Below, piece by piece: positions 55,308-64,000 of a stretch of 64,000 nt of DNA. Both the position numbers and the translations under genes were made by a program. The stretch is from Oligoflexales bacterium (GTDB lineage: Bacteria > Bdellovibrionota_B > Oligoflexia > Oligoflexales > RGVZ01). Under the pieces are notes generated by a model. It was not told the DNA's origin and made no database searches. It was given only the letters and a program-made list of their open reading frames with translations. Location: NCBI GenBank assembly GCA_947494335.1, contig CANLUT010000002.1, forward strand, positions 620,001 through 684,000, in the 5' to 3' direction. Position 1 is the stretch's first letter. Every line of letters begins with the position of its first letter.

Positions 55308-56789
55308 CTACCTCGTTGGCTCCTCTGGCGGCATGGACTGTAAAGGGTTCATCGTCGCCTCATCTCCGGCGGGTGCGATTTTTGAGGGTGTCAGACTTGC
55401 AATTATTGACCGCTTAGACTTAAAAATTTGTGGGGCTCCCGTACGACGAAGATAAATCATTTCTGGGTTATCCTGAGCAGTCCAAACATCAATGGTTATG
55501 TCTGGCTCCTTTGGTGTTAGTCCAAGAATAACTCGATGTTTAGGTGCTTTAGGTAGGTTTTTTGCCACGTCACTTGCGGCATCATAAACATCTTCAGCCC
55601 TTGCGTATTCCAAGTCCACAACCAATCCTCGCACATGCGATGCACCGCTCGGTTTCTCCTCGGCCTTGCCAGTGAATTTTCCATCTGCGGCAAACTTACC
55701 TGCATCTTCTGCTCGGTACCAGTCGGTAGCAACTTTGGCAAACGCTTCGCCATCGATTGTAACTTTACTGACATCTGCGGAGCCAAATGAAAATATTTTT
55801 TTATCGCGTAAGTCTTTCGCTGTTTTGACAATTTTTCCGCGGGCATCGTCTGCCAGTTTAAAAACAGTCAACGTGTTTACCGCGCGTGCGTAGATGCCGT
55901 CTTTTGTTTGGTAGAAGGTTAGTTGATGAGATCCCTGGCTTTGCGTCAGGTCTATCTTTGCGAGCAGGTTTTTATCTGACATGGCAGCAAGGAGGGCTTG
56001 ATTTGGAGAGTCGATAAACTCGGTTGCTTTGAGTCCAAAAAGATCGTCTAGGTAATTTTTGACGGAAACGGAATCTCCCGGTGCACTTACCGGACGTTGT
56101 ATTAGCCATTTGCCATCCGCTTGTGACAGTGCAAGCGTCCCAGTTCCTTGATTGTTTTTCGCGGTCACAGTCAGTCCAGTCACTGTAGATGCAGAGCCTG
56201 AAAGGATCTTTTTGTCTCGAAGATCAAAAAGGGATTTCCCCGTCGACGTGACAATGTATTGGCTCCCCGCGAATGCTTTGGGGCTATCAGATGTAGCGAC
56301 GTACGCACTGAAGCCTACCGGCGTATTTAGACCGATATAAAAGCTAAGTTTTTTGCCGTCCTTCGTTTCAATCTCGATATCACGGCGAGGTTTGTCGAGT
56401 CCGAACTGGGGCCACTGGTCCTTTGAAGTGGAGACCTCGGACTCTGTTTTGTAGTCCGTCAGATTTTTGATGAGATCAGTGACGACTTGCTGGTCAGCCG
56501 CAGTCGTCACAGGAACAGAAATGGCCCAAGTTCCGTCCGTATTCTTAAGTGTCACGTCGGTGGCACCCGCACTGCTAATGGCAGAACCGCCGGTTTTGGC
56601 TCCTCCGTCTTCCTCAGTTGTGGCTCTGATGCGAAGTCCGACGATGCTCTCAGGCTTTATTGGAAGAAGTATTCCTTTCGTCTCCTTCTCTTTTTCCTCA
56701 TTTTTAGTCTTCCATTCATCCCATGTGGCTAAGGCGCCAAGTCCAATAAGAAGAGTTGCCAGTCCGGCAATTTGCTTCCATTTTTGCAT
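55308..56789 (-). CDS. DUF4340 protein of a Gld-like ABC operon
   Basis: 493 residues from ATG 56789, which overlaps the upstream stop as TGATG with GGAGG ahead. One N-terminal membrane helix (IAGLATLLIGLGALA), a Lys/Glu stretch, then two or three repeated beta-rich units, outside the membrane: each has a WAI/WLI core with neighbouring DxxxVKN or DLRDKKI (DLRDKKILSG, DLRDKKIFSF). DUF4340 proteins accompany GldG-type ABC components. Function unknown. Confidence 0.8.
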   Translation of the reverse strand: MQKWKQIAGLATLLIGLGALATWDEWKTKNEEKEKETKGILLPIKPESIVGLRIRATTEEDGGAKTGGSAISSAGATDVTLKNTDGTWAISVPVTTAADQQVVTDLIKNLTDYKTESEVSTSKDQWPQFGLDKPRRDIEIETKDGKKLSFYIGLNTPVGFSAYVATSDSPKAFAGSQYIVTSTGKSLFDLRDKKILSGSASTVTGLTVTAKNNQGTGTLALSQADGKWLIQRPVSAPGDSVSVKNYLDDLFGLKATEFIDSPNQALLAAMSDKNLLAKIDLTQSQGSHQLTFYQTKDGIYARAVNTLTVFKLADDARGKIVKTAKDLRDKKIFSFGSADVSKVTIDGEAFAKVATDWYRAEDAGKFAADGKFTGKAEEKPSGASHVRGLVVDLEYARAEDVYDAASDVAKNLPKAPKHRVILGLTPKEPDITIDVWTAQDNPEMIYLRRTGAPQIFKSKRSIIASLTPSKIAPAGDEATMNPLQSMPPEEPTR

Positions 56790-58348
56790 CAAGCTTGCCT
56801 CCTCTTAAGCCAATAAAATGCGCCAAATCCGAGGAATACGAATGGATAGATGAAGCAAATGAATAACAGATTTAAAGTGGCGCTTCCGGTCGCTATTGTT
56901 AGCGTACTTTTGGTCGTATCCTTTGGGCGAATTGAGATGAAATCTTCGTCCTGAGTTAGCCAGCTGACAGAGTTAGCCAGTAAGTCACGATTTTCTGCCG
57001 TCAGAAATCCCTGGTTAGTGATAAACTGAACAGATCCAAACGCTGCGATTCTCGATTCCTTCTCGCCAATCTTTCCGTAAGAAGTAGCCATAACCGCGAA
57101 CGATCCTTGCTCCACACGCTCCTGCGTAATCCCTTTTAGATCAGCCGCAGATTGGACATTTTTTACACGAACAGTCGTCTCCCCTGCTGTTTTCCCAATG
57201 AGGCTGACTTTGAATTTAGAGGGGTTGTCTGGAATTTCTGTTACCGTCCGCGTGTTCTGAAACAGAATGGCAACACTGCTTTTGCGAGCAAAGTCCTTTG
57301 TAATCGGGCTGAATTCATCAAAGTCTTGAATGATTGCATTGTTTTGTCCCAATCGCTGCGTGAGGGGATCATCCGGAAGCAGGATCATCAGATCGTCGTT
57401 GAACGACATGCCATATTTTGAAAGGAACTTATTTATGTTTTGCGCCTGCACCATCGCATCAACGAACGCGATGATGCTGCCGCCTCTCCCGATGAAATCT
57501 TCCAGAAACTTAATTTCAGCATCCTTGAAATCGTACTTGGGTCCGGCAATCAACAGGGCAACAGCGTCATCTGGCACCTTTCCTTGATCAAGAAGTGTAA
57601 CGTCTGCAACGTCGTAGCGATTGTTTTTGATTTCTTGTGCAGCGCGGTCAAATCCTTCAGCATCTTGACCCGTTAATTGTCCCTCGCCGTGCCCTTTCGT
57701 GAAGTAGATTTTTTTACTACCTTCTTTAAGCACGGCCACCAGTGCATTTGTGATCTTCTCTTCGGTGAATGTTGTGACGCGGTTTTCCTGAGTTCCTAGC
57801 TTAAAAATAGCCGTATTACCACTTGTCAGCTTATCAGCCATGGCTCGCGTATTCTCGCGCTGGGGGTTTACATACTCAATTTTTATTTTGGCATTTTTGG
57901 CGAGGTAGAGACCCATGAGGTCGCGAAATGTTTGTTCCTGCTGCTGGTCCATGAAATAAGCTGTAACGCTTAAGGTCTGATCTTTTTTTGAGAGAGTTTC
58001 TATCGCCTTAACAGACTGATCCGATAACGTATTTGTTTTGTCTCGACTGAGGTCCCATGTTTTGTCAAATCTTGGTCTACTTGTTATCACCGAAATACCA
58101 ACAAAGACTAAAACTGAAAGGATCAGAACGGCTCCCGAGGATGCCCCATACTTTGCACCCTTGCGTGAGAAGAATTTTCGAAAGCCCGACAGGTCCAGCC
58201 ACACCCAAAGAGCGATGAGCCCCGCAGCAAGCCCCCATCCTGTTGATTTAAACAGTAGTGCCTGACTTGCAAAGCTTGATGCCAGCGTTGTGCCAAAGGC
58301 AGCGATAAAGATAGCTAAGAAGGGTAAAATAAATAATCCACTGCGCAT
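56789..58348 (-). CDS. GldG-like ABC transport auxiliary protein
   Basis: 519 residues. Two or three N-terminal helices, a large extracytoplasmic domain (about 100-480) of the ABC_transp_aux type (LSDQSVKAIETLSK, YFTKGHGEGQLTG, LIAGPKYDFKDAE, then FIGRGGSIIAFVDA), and a final helix (LNLLFICFIYPFVFLGFGAFYWL). GGAGGT ahead of ATG. Partner of the permease and ATPase that precede it. Confidence 0.85.
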   Translation of the reverse strand: MRSGLFILPFLAIFIAAFGTTLASSFASQALLFKSTGWGLAAGLIALWVWLDLSGFRKFFSRKGAKYGASSGAVLILSVLVFVGISVITSRPRFDKTWDLSRDKTNTLSDQSVKAIETLSKKDQTLSVTAYFMDQQQEQTFRDLMGLYLAKNAKIKIEYVNPQRENTRAMADKLTSGNTAIFKLGTQENRVTTFTEEKITNALVAVLKEGSKKIYFTKGHGEGQLTGQDAEGFDRAAQEIKNNRYDVADVTLLDQGKVPDDAVALLIAGPKYDFKDAEIKFLEDFIGRGGSIIAFVDAMVQAQNINKFLSKYGMSFNDDLMILLPDDPLTQRLGQNNAIIQDFDEFSPITKDFARKSSVAILFQNTRTVTEIPDNPSKFKVSLIGKTAGETTVRVKNVQSAADLKGITQERVEQGSFAVMATSYGKIGEKESRIAAFGSVQFITNQGFLTAENRDLLANSVSWLTQDEDFISIRPKDTTKSTLTIATGSATLNLLFICFIYPFVFLGFGAFYWLKRRQA

Positions 58349-58354
58349 GATAAT

Positions 58355-59119
58355 TTACCTCCAACGCTGACTGTCTAAGGTGACATTAGTGAAGAAAAGA
58401 AACATCGCCGTAAAGACGAGAAAGTATGCGGTATGACCCACGGACAGTGTTCCCTTGAAGAAGGCGTCCAAGTGATCCGAGTTGGCCAAGTACTTGAGAA
58501 CCGACTCCATGATTCCCCCACCACTTAAGTTGGTGGCCATCCAGTTGAGGATGAGCAACAGAAAGAGTCCGAACATTGTGAATAAGAAGGCCATAAATTG
58601 GTTGCTGGTCATGGAACTGACCCACAGGCCGAAGGCAATCTGAGAGCAAACCAAGAGCAGAAGTCCGATATAGCTGGTCAGGATGACCATTTTGTCGGGG
58701 TTACCATGAGTTACCGTGAAAAGAGGATAGACCGCAGAAGCGACCAAAACTAAAGCCATCAAGCTGGCGGCAGCAAAAAACTTGCCAAGAACAATCTCCA
58801 TAGGTGTACACGGGGATGTTTGCAGAAGCCTGATCGAGTGATTTCTTTTCTCCTCACTAAAGCTAGCCATGGTGACTGCAGGGACGACAAGTAACAGTAT
58901 GAAGTGAAGATTATAGAATAATGCTTTCAGCAGCTGCTCTAACGTTGGGGCCTGTCCTCCCATCATGGGAGCCTGCTGTGTCATCTGCATAAACAGGCCA
59001 ATAAAATTATTGAAAAAGAAGCCCATGAAAATCAGAAAAAACCAAAAAATGGCGGATGCCCGTGGTGAGGCGAAATAGGCTTTAAGATCACGACGTGCAA
59101 TAGCGAATATACTACTCAT
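58355..59119 (-). CDS. ABC-2 type permease (GldF-like)
   Basis: 254 residues with six hydrophobic helices. FAIARRDLKAYFASPRASAI opens it, and EEKRNHSIRLLQTSPCTP is the conserved cytoplasmic coupling segment of this permease class. AAGGAG ahead of ATG; 6 bp before the GldG-like gene. Confidence 0.88.
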   Translation of the reverse strand: MSSIFAIARRDLKAYFASPRASAIFWFFLIFMGFFFNNFIGLFMQMTQQAPMMGGQAPTLEQLLKALFYNLHFILLLVVPAVTMASFSEEKRNHSIRLLQTSPCTPMEIVLGKFFAAASLMALVLVASAVYPLFTVTHGNPDKMVILTSYIGLLLLVCSQIAFGLWVSSMTSNQFMAFLFTMFGLFLLLILNWMATNLSGGGIMESVLKYLANSDHLDAFFKGTLSVGHTAYFLVFTAMFLFFTNVTLDSQRWR

Positions 59120-59136
59120 GATAGATCTCCTTGGTT

Positions 59137-60057
59137 TTATTTGGTTAGCTGCAGGAATACGTCTTCTAGGGAGCGTGTTTTGAGAGCGAGTCCTCGCAGT
59201 CCAAACCCTCCATCAACGACAGCTTTTGCAACGTCATCTAGAATTTGATCGCCCGTAGTCGCACTGACTGCGAATTCAATATCACCATCAGTCGAGCCAG
59301 CCTTGAGATTTTGTAAGCCGAGTCGACCAAGCGTTGTCAGCGCATTAGCTCCATTACGGGCAACTTTAAGTTTGTAGGTGTGTCCCGTTTCCATGGCGGC
59401 AGCTAGCTGCTCATAGGTCCCTTGTTTAACAATCTGACCTTTGTTGATGATTACGATTTTGTCACATGTGTTCTGCACTTCGCTGAGAATATGCGAAGAG
59501 AGTAAAATCGTGTGCTGACCCGCCAAAGATCTAACGAGCTTTCTGATCTCTGCAATCTGCGTAGGATCAAGGCCCTCTGTTGGTTCGTCAAGAACCAACA
59601 CCTCTGGATCGTGCACCAGCGCTTGGGCTAAGCCCACACGTTGCCTGTAACCTTTTGAAAGATTGCCAATCAATCTTTTGCGCACGTCACCGAGTGCCAA
59701 CTTTTCAATGGTCGCGTCGACTCTGACGCGAATTGAATGCGAGGGAACTTTGTGCAGTTCTGCAACATAGCGGATAAAATCTTCAACAATCATTTCATGG
59801 TGAAGCGGTGCGACATCAGGTAGGTAGCCGAGCCTTTTTTTTGCCTCGATGGGCTGCTCAGTTATGTCAAAACCTGAGATTTTTGCAGTGCCGCTATCGG
59901 GTCCGATACATCCACATAGAATGTCCATCGTTGTCGATTTGCCGGCACCGTTCGCTCCAAGAAAACCAACGATCTGGCCTTTCTCAACGGTGAATGTCAC
60001 ATTGGAAAGTGCCGCTAGATCACCGTAATTTTTACAGAGACTCGATACTTCGATCAT
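59137..60057 (-). CDS. ABC transporter ATP-binding protein (GldA-like)
   Basis: 306 residues. Walker A GANGAGKST (34-42), signature LSKGYRQRVGLAQAL (about 133-147), Walker B VLVLDEPTEGLDP. The C-terminal extension ends in TRSLEDVFLQLTK, usual for ABC-2 exporters and gliding-type ATPases. GGAGGAG ahead of ATG. First gene of the four-gene operon. Confidence 0.92.
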   Translation of the reverse strand: MIEVSSLCKNYGDLAALSNVTFTVEKGQIVGFLGANGAGKSTTMDILCGCIGPDSGTAKISGFDITEQPIEAKKRLGYLPDVAPLHHEMIVEDFIRYVAELHKVPSHSIRVRVDATIEKLALGDVRKRLIGNLSKGYRQRVGLAQALVHDPEVLVLDEPTEGLDPTQIAEIRKLVRSLAGQHTILLSSHILSEVQNTCDKIVIINKGQIVKQGTYEQLAAAMETGHTYKLKVARNGANALTTLGRLGLQNLKAGSTDGDIEFAVSATTGDQILDDVAKAVVDGGFGLRGLALKTRSLEDVFLQLTK

Positions 60058-60066
60058 GTAACTCCT

Positions 60067-60101
60067 CCAAACTTGTTTGGGACGTGGCTTTTTCCGCCAC
60101 G
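60067..60101. repeat. Two dyads in the leader of the Gld-like ABC operon
   Basis: CCAAACTTGTTTGG (60067-60080) overlaps the ribosome-site region; CGTGGC (60083-60088) with GCCACG (60096-60101) forms a 7-nt-loop hairpin. Both would be in the 5' untranslated region. Confidence 0.45.
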
Positions 60102-60120
60102 AGTGACTCAGAAGGCTAAT

Positions 60121-60149
60121 ATTAAATATCTTTTAGCTAATGAAATCAA
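60121..60149 (-). promoter_or_regulatory. Possible promoter of the Gld-like ABC operon
   Basis: On the minus strand TTGATT (60149-60144), 17 bp, TTTAAT (60126-60121), giving a leader of about 55 nt that contains both dyads. Confidence 0.45.
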
Positions 60150-60166
60150 AGCGCAAAATGAAAAAA

Positions 60167-62395
60167 TCACGGGGTAGACGGGATGGCTACAAGACCGCCT
60201 GTTTGCCAAATATTTGACCAATCCTTAAAGTGCGGTGAAAAAATGTGTCCGCTCGTACCTGTGGGAAATGCCCAAACACTTGTTTCTGGGCGCCCAGGGG
60301 ACCAAATCATCCTGGTGCTTGGGCCATGGTTAGGCTTTTCAGCTCGTAGAACCGTCGAGGCGCCGTACTGCAGAGGAGCGTCTATTTCAAACAGTCTACC
60401 CACTACTGGGACTCGCCCCACAAAAGGATGTTGCGTCGCCCATTGGTTACGAATTTGCCACTCCTTTCGCGTCTGAGTGGGAGTGCGCATCAGCGACTTG
60501 ATGACGCCAGAGGCTAACGCTTTAGAGTCAAAGCCAAGCAGTGTGGCAACATTCGGATTCTCAATAAGAGCCACGACTCTTGCTCGGTCCATGTTACGTC
60601 TGACTTTGGGCAACCCACCATCACCTTTTGTAAACTGATGCTCAATTTTCTTGATGATAATTTGATCTAGAAGCAGCGCGCCATCATTTGCTTCACTCAT
60701 ACATTGAGGACAGCTTTTGATATTGCCATCCCATTTCTGCCAGTCATTTTTTTGATCTTGAGGAAGACCTTCTGTCATGCCGGTGTCCAGTAACCACCGT
60801 AAGACGCGCGCGTGAATATGACTGACGGTATCTAGCTGCATAATACCCATATCTTCAAAGCCCAAGTCGTTTTTACCTAACAGTTCTCGGAGGCGAAATG
60901 CTCGGTCATCATCAGCCCAATTATGAAGTTTTCCATCGACCCATATCTGCTCGTTGGCAGTTGAAATGTAAGCAGTCTCCCCAGCGTCTTTTGGAATAAA
61001 CAGCTTTCGACGCTGATCCACCTGGCAGTCTAGGGCCCAAGTCGATTGCTCCCAGGATTCAGCGAAGTCTCCATTATTGCCACGTCCGATGTCGCACCCT
61101 GATATTCTGAGCCCCATATTGCCGTGGCGATCAAGCATCGTAAAATTTAGTGGTACGAATCGAAATTGATCCAGAGCTTGATTGAAAGACTCCCAATCAA
61201 GTGATCGGTTTAGTGTCTCAATTGGCAGTGATAAAATGCCCGGTTTTAAAGCAATCCATTGACGAATAATGAACGTTCCATCGCCAGAGTCTTTTACGAT
61301 TGGTCCCTTGTCAGTTCTGCGAACAACGAGGATCTCCTCTTTACCGCCGCGCACAGCAATCTTGCGTTTCTCTTCTTCGACCTGGATACCCTCAGCAGCA
61401 ATAACTGCGTCATCAACATCTTCACCATTGTTGGTAATGGCCCAGGCAAGACTGTTATTCATCCCGATTAATATTCCTGCGACCCCAGGGAGAGCACTGC
61501 CAACTGCCCACCAACCGTCGTCAGTCACAAGCTTCATGGGAATCCATAGTTGTGGAACCTGGTTGCCTAAGTGTGGATCATTTGCAAGCCAAGCGCCTTT
61601 TTTTCCGCGGTAAGCCCATGAATTGCTACCATCGATCACCGCTTGGCGCTCAGAGATGGCAGGTTGGAAATCTGAGTCTGACAGCTGCGAATATGGCAAC
61701 TCTGTCGTTGGCCATAACGATTGAGCAAGCTTATCTGTGCTGTTTTCAAACCAAGGTCTATTCCAAGGGTGTCTAGAGGGGAAGACGAAAGACCACCACT
61801 CCTTTGGCAGAGAGTCGTGCCATGCCTTCATGTCGAGATCGCGGCTCCATGAGTGGCTCATGTTATTACTCATTAAAAGTACAATTAACAGGCTGTCGAC
61901 ACAGCTCCAAGATTGGGGTGCTTGTCGTAGCAGGGTGTATTCGATTCCAACTCTAGTTGGGTATTCCGTGAGAAATTCATTAACTCCCCGCGCGTACGCA
62001 TCACAAATTTTTTTCTGAGAATCTGGAAGCTGATCTGCAGCTGCTTTGGCGTAGTGTCTCCAGTCTTCCATGCGTTGTCTGCGGTCGAAGGTTAGTGCAA
62101 CTGGTCCAAAAATTTCGGCCAAGGCGCCGTCAGCTCTTCGGCGCATCAAATCCAGTTGAAACATGCGTTCGCTTGCGGTGATAAATCCCTGGGCTTCAGC
62201 GAGGCTAAGCCAATTAGAAGCACGAATTGAGATAACCCCACGATGGTCCCTTTGGATTACGGCTTTTGAATAGGCTTTTAGCTGATTGTCAGAAAGTCCC
62301 TGATTTTTAGTGTGGTTAAACAGGTACGCGCCGGTACCTATAGCAAGGACCAGCAGAGCAGAAATCAGTATTAAAAAAATCTTGCGAATGCGCAT
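60167..62395 (-). CDS. Penicillin acylase family protein (Ntn hydrolase)
   Basis: 742 residues with an N-terminal membrane anchor or signal (IFLILISALLVLAIG). Precursor layout of alpha chain, linker and beta chain: the autocleavage point is in DGSNSWAY, with Ser257 as the new N-terminal nucleophile, followed by AWLANDPHL. Hydrolyses amide bonds in the periplasm; known members attack penicillins, N-acyl homoserine lactones or other N-acyl compounds. Substrate unknown. The N-acyltransferase at 12790 is far away, so no link is claimed. Confidence 0.85.
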   Translation of the reverse strand: MRIRKIFLILISALLVLAIGTGAYLFNHTKNQGLSDNQLKAYSKAVIQRDHRGVISIRASNWLSLAEAQGFITASERMFQLDLMRRRADGALAEIFGPVALTFDRRQRMEDWRHYAKAAADQLPDSQKKICDAYARGVNEFLTEYPTRVGIEYTLLRQAPQSWSCVDSLLIVLLMSNNMSHSWSRDLDMKAWHDSLPKEWWSFVFPSRHPWNRPWFENSTDKLAQSLWPTTELPYSQLSDSDFQPAISERQAVIDGSNSWAYRGKKGAWLANDPHLGNQVPQLWIPMKLVTDDGWWAVGSALPGVAGILIGMNNSLAWAITNNGEDVDDAVIAAEGIQVEEEKRKIAVRGGKEEILVVRRTDKGPIVKDSGDGTFIIRQWIALKPGILSLPIETLNRSLDWESFNQALDQFRFVPLNFTMLDRHGNMGLRISGCDIGRGNNGDFAESWEQSTWALDCQVDQRRKLFIPKDAGETAYISTANEQIWVDGKLHNWADDDRAFRLRELLGKNDLGFEDMGIMQLDTVSHIHARVLRWLLDTGMTEGLPQDQKNDWQKWDGNIKSCPQCMSEANDGALLLDQIIIKKIEHQFTKGDGGLPKVRRNMDRARVVALIENPNVATLLGFDSKALASGVIKSLMRTPTQTRKEWQIRNQWATQHPFVGRVPVVGRLFEIDAPLQYGASTVLRAEKPNHGPSTRMIWSPGRPETSVWAFPTGTSGHIFSPHFKDWSNIWQTGGLVAIPSTP

Positions 62396-62441
62396 GGCCA
62401 GTGCTCTGATGGGTTGAAAGTTAACGTAATCATGGAGCTTT

Positions 62442-62479
62442 ATCCCCTTGTTGACAAGATAAATGACGCATAAGGGGAT
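62442..62479. repeat. Inverted repeat upstream of the IHF-like gene
   Basis: ATCCCCTT (62442-62449) and AAGGGGAT (62472-62479) surround TTGACA (62451-62456). The arm resembles ATCCCTT of the palindrome at the S10 promoter. Confidence 0.4.
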
Positions 62480-62549
62480 GGCCTATCATTTGTAAATACA
62501 TGTAATTATTGGTTTTTTATGGTGCTGCTAAAACTATTTGTATGGGGGG

Positions 62550-62579
62550 TTGCATCCATGGGCAGGGAAGTTGCATAAT
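62550..62579 (+). promoter_or_regulatory. Likely promoter of the IHF-like gene
   Basis: TTGCAT (62550-62555), 18 bp, CATAAT (62574-62579), about 60 bp before the ATG at 62642. Confidence 0.5.
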
Positions 62580-62641
62580 ATGTTTAGTAACTTACGACTT
62601 ACCAATCAGCTGCCGACGATTGATATAGAGGAGACCCTGAC

Positions 62642-62974
62642 ATGGCGACGCTAACCAAGGATGCACTGATCGAACTTATTCGCGACAAGGTCGGATACCC
62701 GGTCAAAGAAGCGAAAGAAATCCTTGAAATGATTCTGGAAGAAGTCAAGGCGAAGCTCGAAAAAGGCAAGGAAGTCAAGATTAGTGGCTTTGGTAAGTGG
62801 ATTGTTAAAGAAAAACGCAGTCGTCCGGGACGTAATCCTCACACTGGACAAAAGATTGAAATCACTGCTCGTCGCGTCGTAACCTTTCATCCGTCCGATA
62901 AATTGAGAGACTGTGTGAATCGTCAAGTTCCACCAACTGATCTGCTGAACTCAAAAGGCGGATCTGACGATTAA
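62642..62974 (+). CDS. ihfA: IHF alpha / HU-family DNA-bending protein
   Basis: 110 residues. LTKDALIELIRDKVGYPVKE and the GFGKWIVKEKRSRPGRNPHT arm region, then TARRVVTFHPSDKLRD, place it closer to IHF alpha than HU. It has a C-terminal tail of about 16 residues beyond the core. GAGGAG 8 bp before ATG. It could be an HU-like homodimer if no beta subunit exists. Confidence 0.88.
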   Translation: MATLTKDALIELIRDKVGYPVKEAKEILEMILEEVKAKLEKGKEVKISGFGKWIVKEKRSRPGRNPHTGQKIEITARRVVTFHPSDKLRDCVNRQVPPTDLLNSKGGSDD

Positions 62975-62994
62975 GCCTCGAGTTTGGCTAGGTT

Positions 62995-63579
62995 GTGACT
63001 ATTAGGCTATCAAAAATCTACACGAAAGTTGGCGACAAGGGTTCAACCTTGATTGCCACTGGAGAAAAGCTCCTCAAAAGCAACGTCCGCATTGAGGCCT
63101 ACGGCACCGTTGACGAACTCAACGCTGTTGTCGGAGTTCTGCGCGATACGCTTGCACCTGAACCAAAGCTGGCAGACATTGTAAAGTCATTGATTCAGAT
63201 TCAAAACGAACTATTTGATATAGGCGGTGAGTTGTCCGTTCCATTGGATGTGCTCAATGTTAGTGTTCAGCAAGTTGTTTCAATGGCAGATGTTGAGCGG
63301 CTAGAGCGGGAGATGGACACATTCAATGAGTCACTGCCCCCGCTTGAAAATTTTGTATTGCCTGGTGGCCATATTGCAAATTCGACTTGTCACTTAGCAC
63401 GAACTGTTTGTCGACGTGCTGAGAGAGCTGTCGTTCGTATGTCTGAGCAGGATGCTGTGCGGGATGAGGTCCGAATTTATCTAAATCGACTGAGTGATTG
63501 GTTTTTTGTCGTGAGTCGGGAGTTATCACGCCGCTTCGGGGTCCCGGAGGCTTTGTGGGCGCAAAACAAAAAGCAATAA
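62995..63579 (+). CDS. Cob(I)alamin adenosyltransferase, PduO type
   Basis: 194 residues from GTG 62995, 20 bp after the IHF-like gene. YTKVGDKGST and the RIEAYGTVDELNAVVG block, then CRRAERAVVRMSE and YLNRLSDWFFVVSR, match the ATP:cob(I)alamin adenosyltransferases. Makes adenosylcobalamin. Confidence 0.93.
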   Translation: MTIRLSKIYTKVGDKGSTLIATGEKLLKSNVRIEAYGTVDELNAVVGVLRDTLAPEPKLADIVKSLIQIQNELFDIGGELSVPLDVLNVSVQQVVSMADVERLEREMDTFNESLPPLENFVLPGGHIANSTCHLARTVCRRAERAVVRMSEQDAVRDEVRIYLNRLSDWFFVVSRELSRRFGVPEALWAQNKKQ

Positions 63580-63959
63580 TTGCTATCCCGTGGCTACTGG
63601 CATTTTTAATAGCCTTTTTATGGTCCTTCTCGGATTCTATTAAAGTTCTTGTTGCTACTCGTCTGCATCCCTTACTTGGTGGCGAGAGCATGAACCTTGT
63701 TGAGCCAGCGAGAACAGAATTTAAGCGCCAAGAGCAGAAATATTTTCTCGAATATGGCGTTTATGTGCCTCTAGAAGATATTATGTATGTCGAGCAGCTA
63801 CCATCTTCAGGGGAGCGTTACGCGGCATCAATCAAGATGACTTGTGCTGACCTCTCGACAAAGAATGGACTAGCGATTTGGTTGCCACTGCGTGTCAAAC
63901 TTCCATTATTGGGAGAAAGGGTCTTCGAATGGTGTTGGAAACCGCGGGTGAAATCATGA
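63555..63959 (+). CDS. Small membrane-anchored hypothetical protein
   Basis: 134 residues from GTG 63555, chosen because GGAGG lies 4-5 bp ahead and a hydrophobic N-terminus follows (AIIAIPWLLAFLIAFLW). It overlaps the end of the adenosyltransferase gene by 25 bp. The remainder is soluble, probably outside the membrane, with no recognised family. The stop overlaps the next start (ATGA). Confidence 0.6.
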   Translation: MGAKQKAIIAIPWLLAFLIAFLWSFSDSIKVLVATRLHPLLGGESMNLVEPARTEFKRQEQKYFLEYGVYVPLEDIMYVEQLPSSGERYAASIKMTCADLSTKNGLAIWLPLRVKLPLLGERVFEWCWKPRVKS

Positions 63960-64000
63960 GCGATCAGAACTTTGGTCGGATGGAATCAGAGCAATCCTCC
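63956..64000 (+). CDS. Start of a further gene, cut by window edge
   Basis: ATG 63956 overlaps the previous stop by 4 bp. Only 15 codons are visible (MSDQNFGRMESEQSS), too few to identify. Confidence 0.5.
   Translation, partial: MSDQNFGRMESEQSS

Noticed and set aside
1-64000. CRISPR arrays, insertion sequences, tRNA or rRNA genes
   Set aside because: No regularly spaced repeats, transposase frames, terminal inverted repeats, cloverleaf-like or rRNA stretches were noticed when reading both strands. A tRNA scan would settle it.

Overview
The window looks like a chromosomal segment of a Gram-negative bacterium, most likely a relative of the predatory or former delta-proteobacterial lineages (Bdellovibrionota/Oligoflexia or similar). 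This is an inference from gene content: LPS export permease, SurA-type chaperones and an outer-membrane barrel protein, an mfd-PPIase-surA operon, a split complex I, and a carotenoid cluster of myxobacterial or Chlorobi flavour. No rRNA, tRNA, CRISPR array or insertion sequence was seen.

Layout. 1-8283: a carotenoid cluster, mostly on the minus strand (crtE-crtI-crtB, then cruF-acyltransferase-glycosyltransferase-crtY), with crtW and a tiny membrane-protein gene on the plus strand between them. Together these predict GGPP to phytoene to lycopene, cyclisation of one or both ends, 4-ketolation, hydration of the open end, glycosylation and acylation, i.e. a keto-carotenoid glycoside ester. The crtY reading frame runs past its usual end into a membrane segment that resembles the start of a Brp/Blh beta-carotene cleavage enzyme. 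8513-14851: mixed metabolism (FAD oxidoreductase, family 5 solute-binding protein, methionine aminopeptidase, N-acyltransferase, M14 peptidase).

15065-29514: one long S10-spc-alpha ribosomal superoperon (rpsJ to rplQ, with secY, adk, infA, rpmJ and rpoA). It has a clear promoter inside a perfect palindrome and a leader that could hide the rpsJ ribosome binding site. rplX (L24), normally between rplN and rplE, is absent, and map is found 14 kb upstream rather than beside adk.

29740-38323: envelope and genome-maintenance genes (lipoprotein, LptF/G-type permease, mfd-PPIase-surA operon, HIT protein, barrel protein). 38374-41580: a two-gene operon for DNA topoisomerase VI (B then A), an archaeal/plant-type enzyme that is rare in bacteria; its B subunit ends in a histone-H1-like Lys/Ala tail. 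41775-44949: an NMO-type flavoprotein, a CinA-like protein with a degenerate C-terminal domain, and gpsA.

45020-52470: the membrane arm of complex I (nuoA, H, J, K, L, M, N) without the peripheral-arm genes. 52487-60057: a HAD phosphatase, an OPA-family transporter, a probable alpha/beta-hydrolase remnant and a GldA/GldF/GldG/DUF4340-type ABC operon. 60167-64000: penicillin acylase family protein, an IHF/HU protein, a PduO-type cobalamin adenosyltransferase, a small membrane protein and the start of one more gene. Most neighbouring genes within operons overlap by ATGA-type junctions, which indicates translational coupling.
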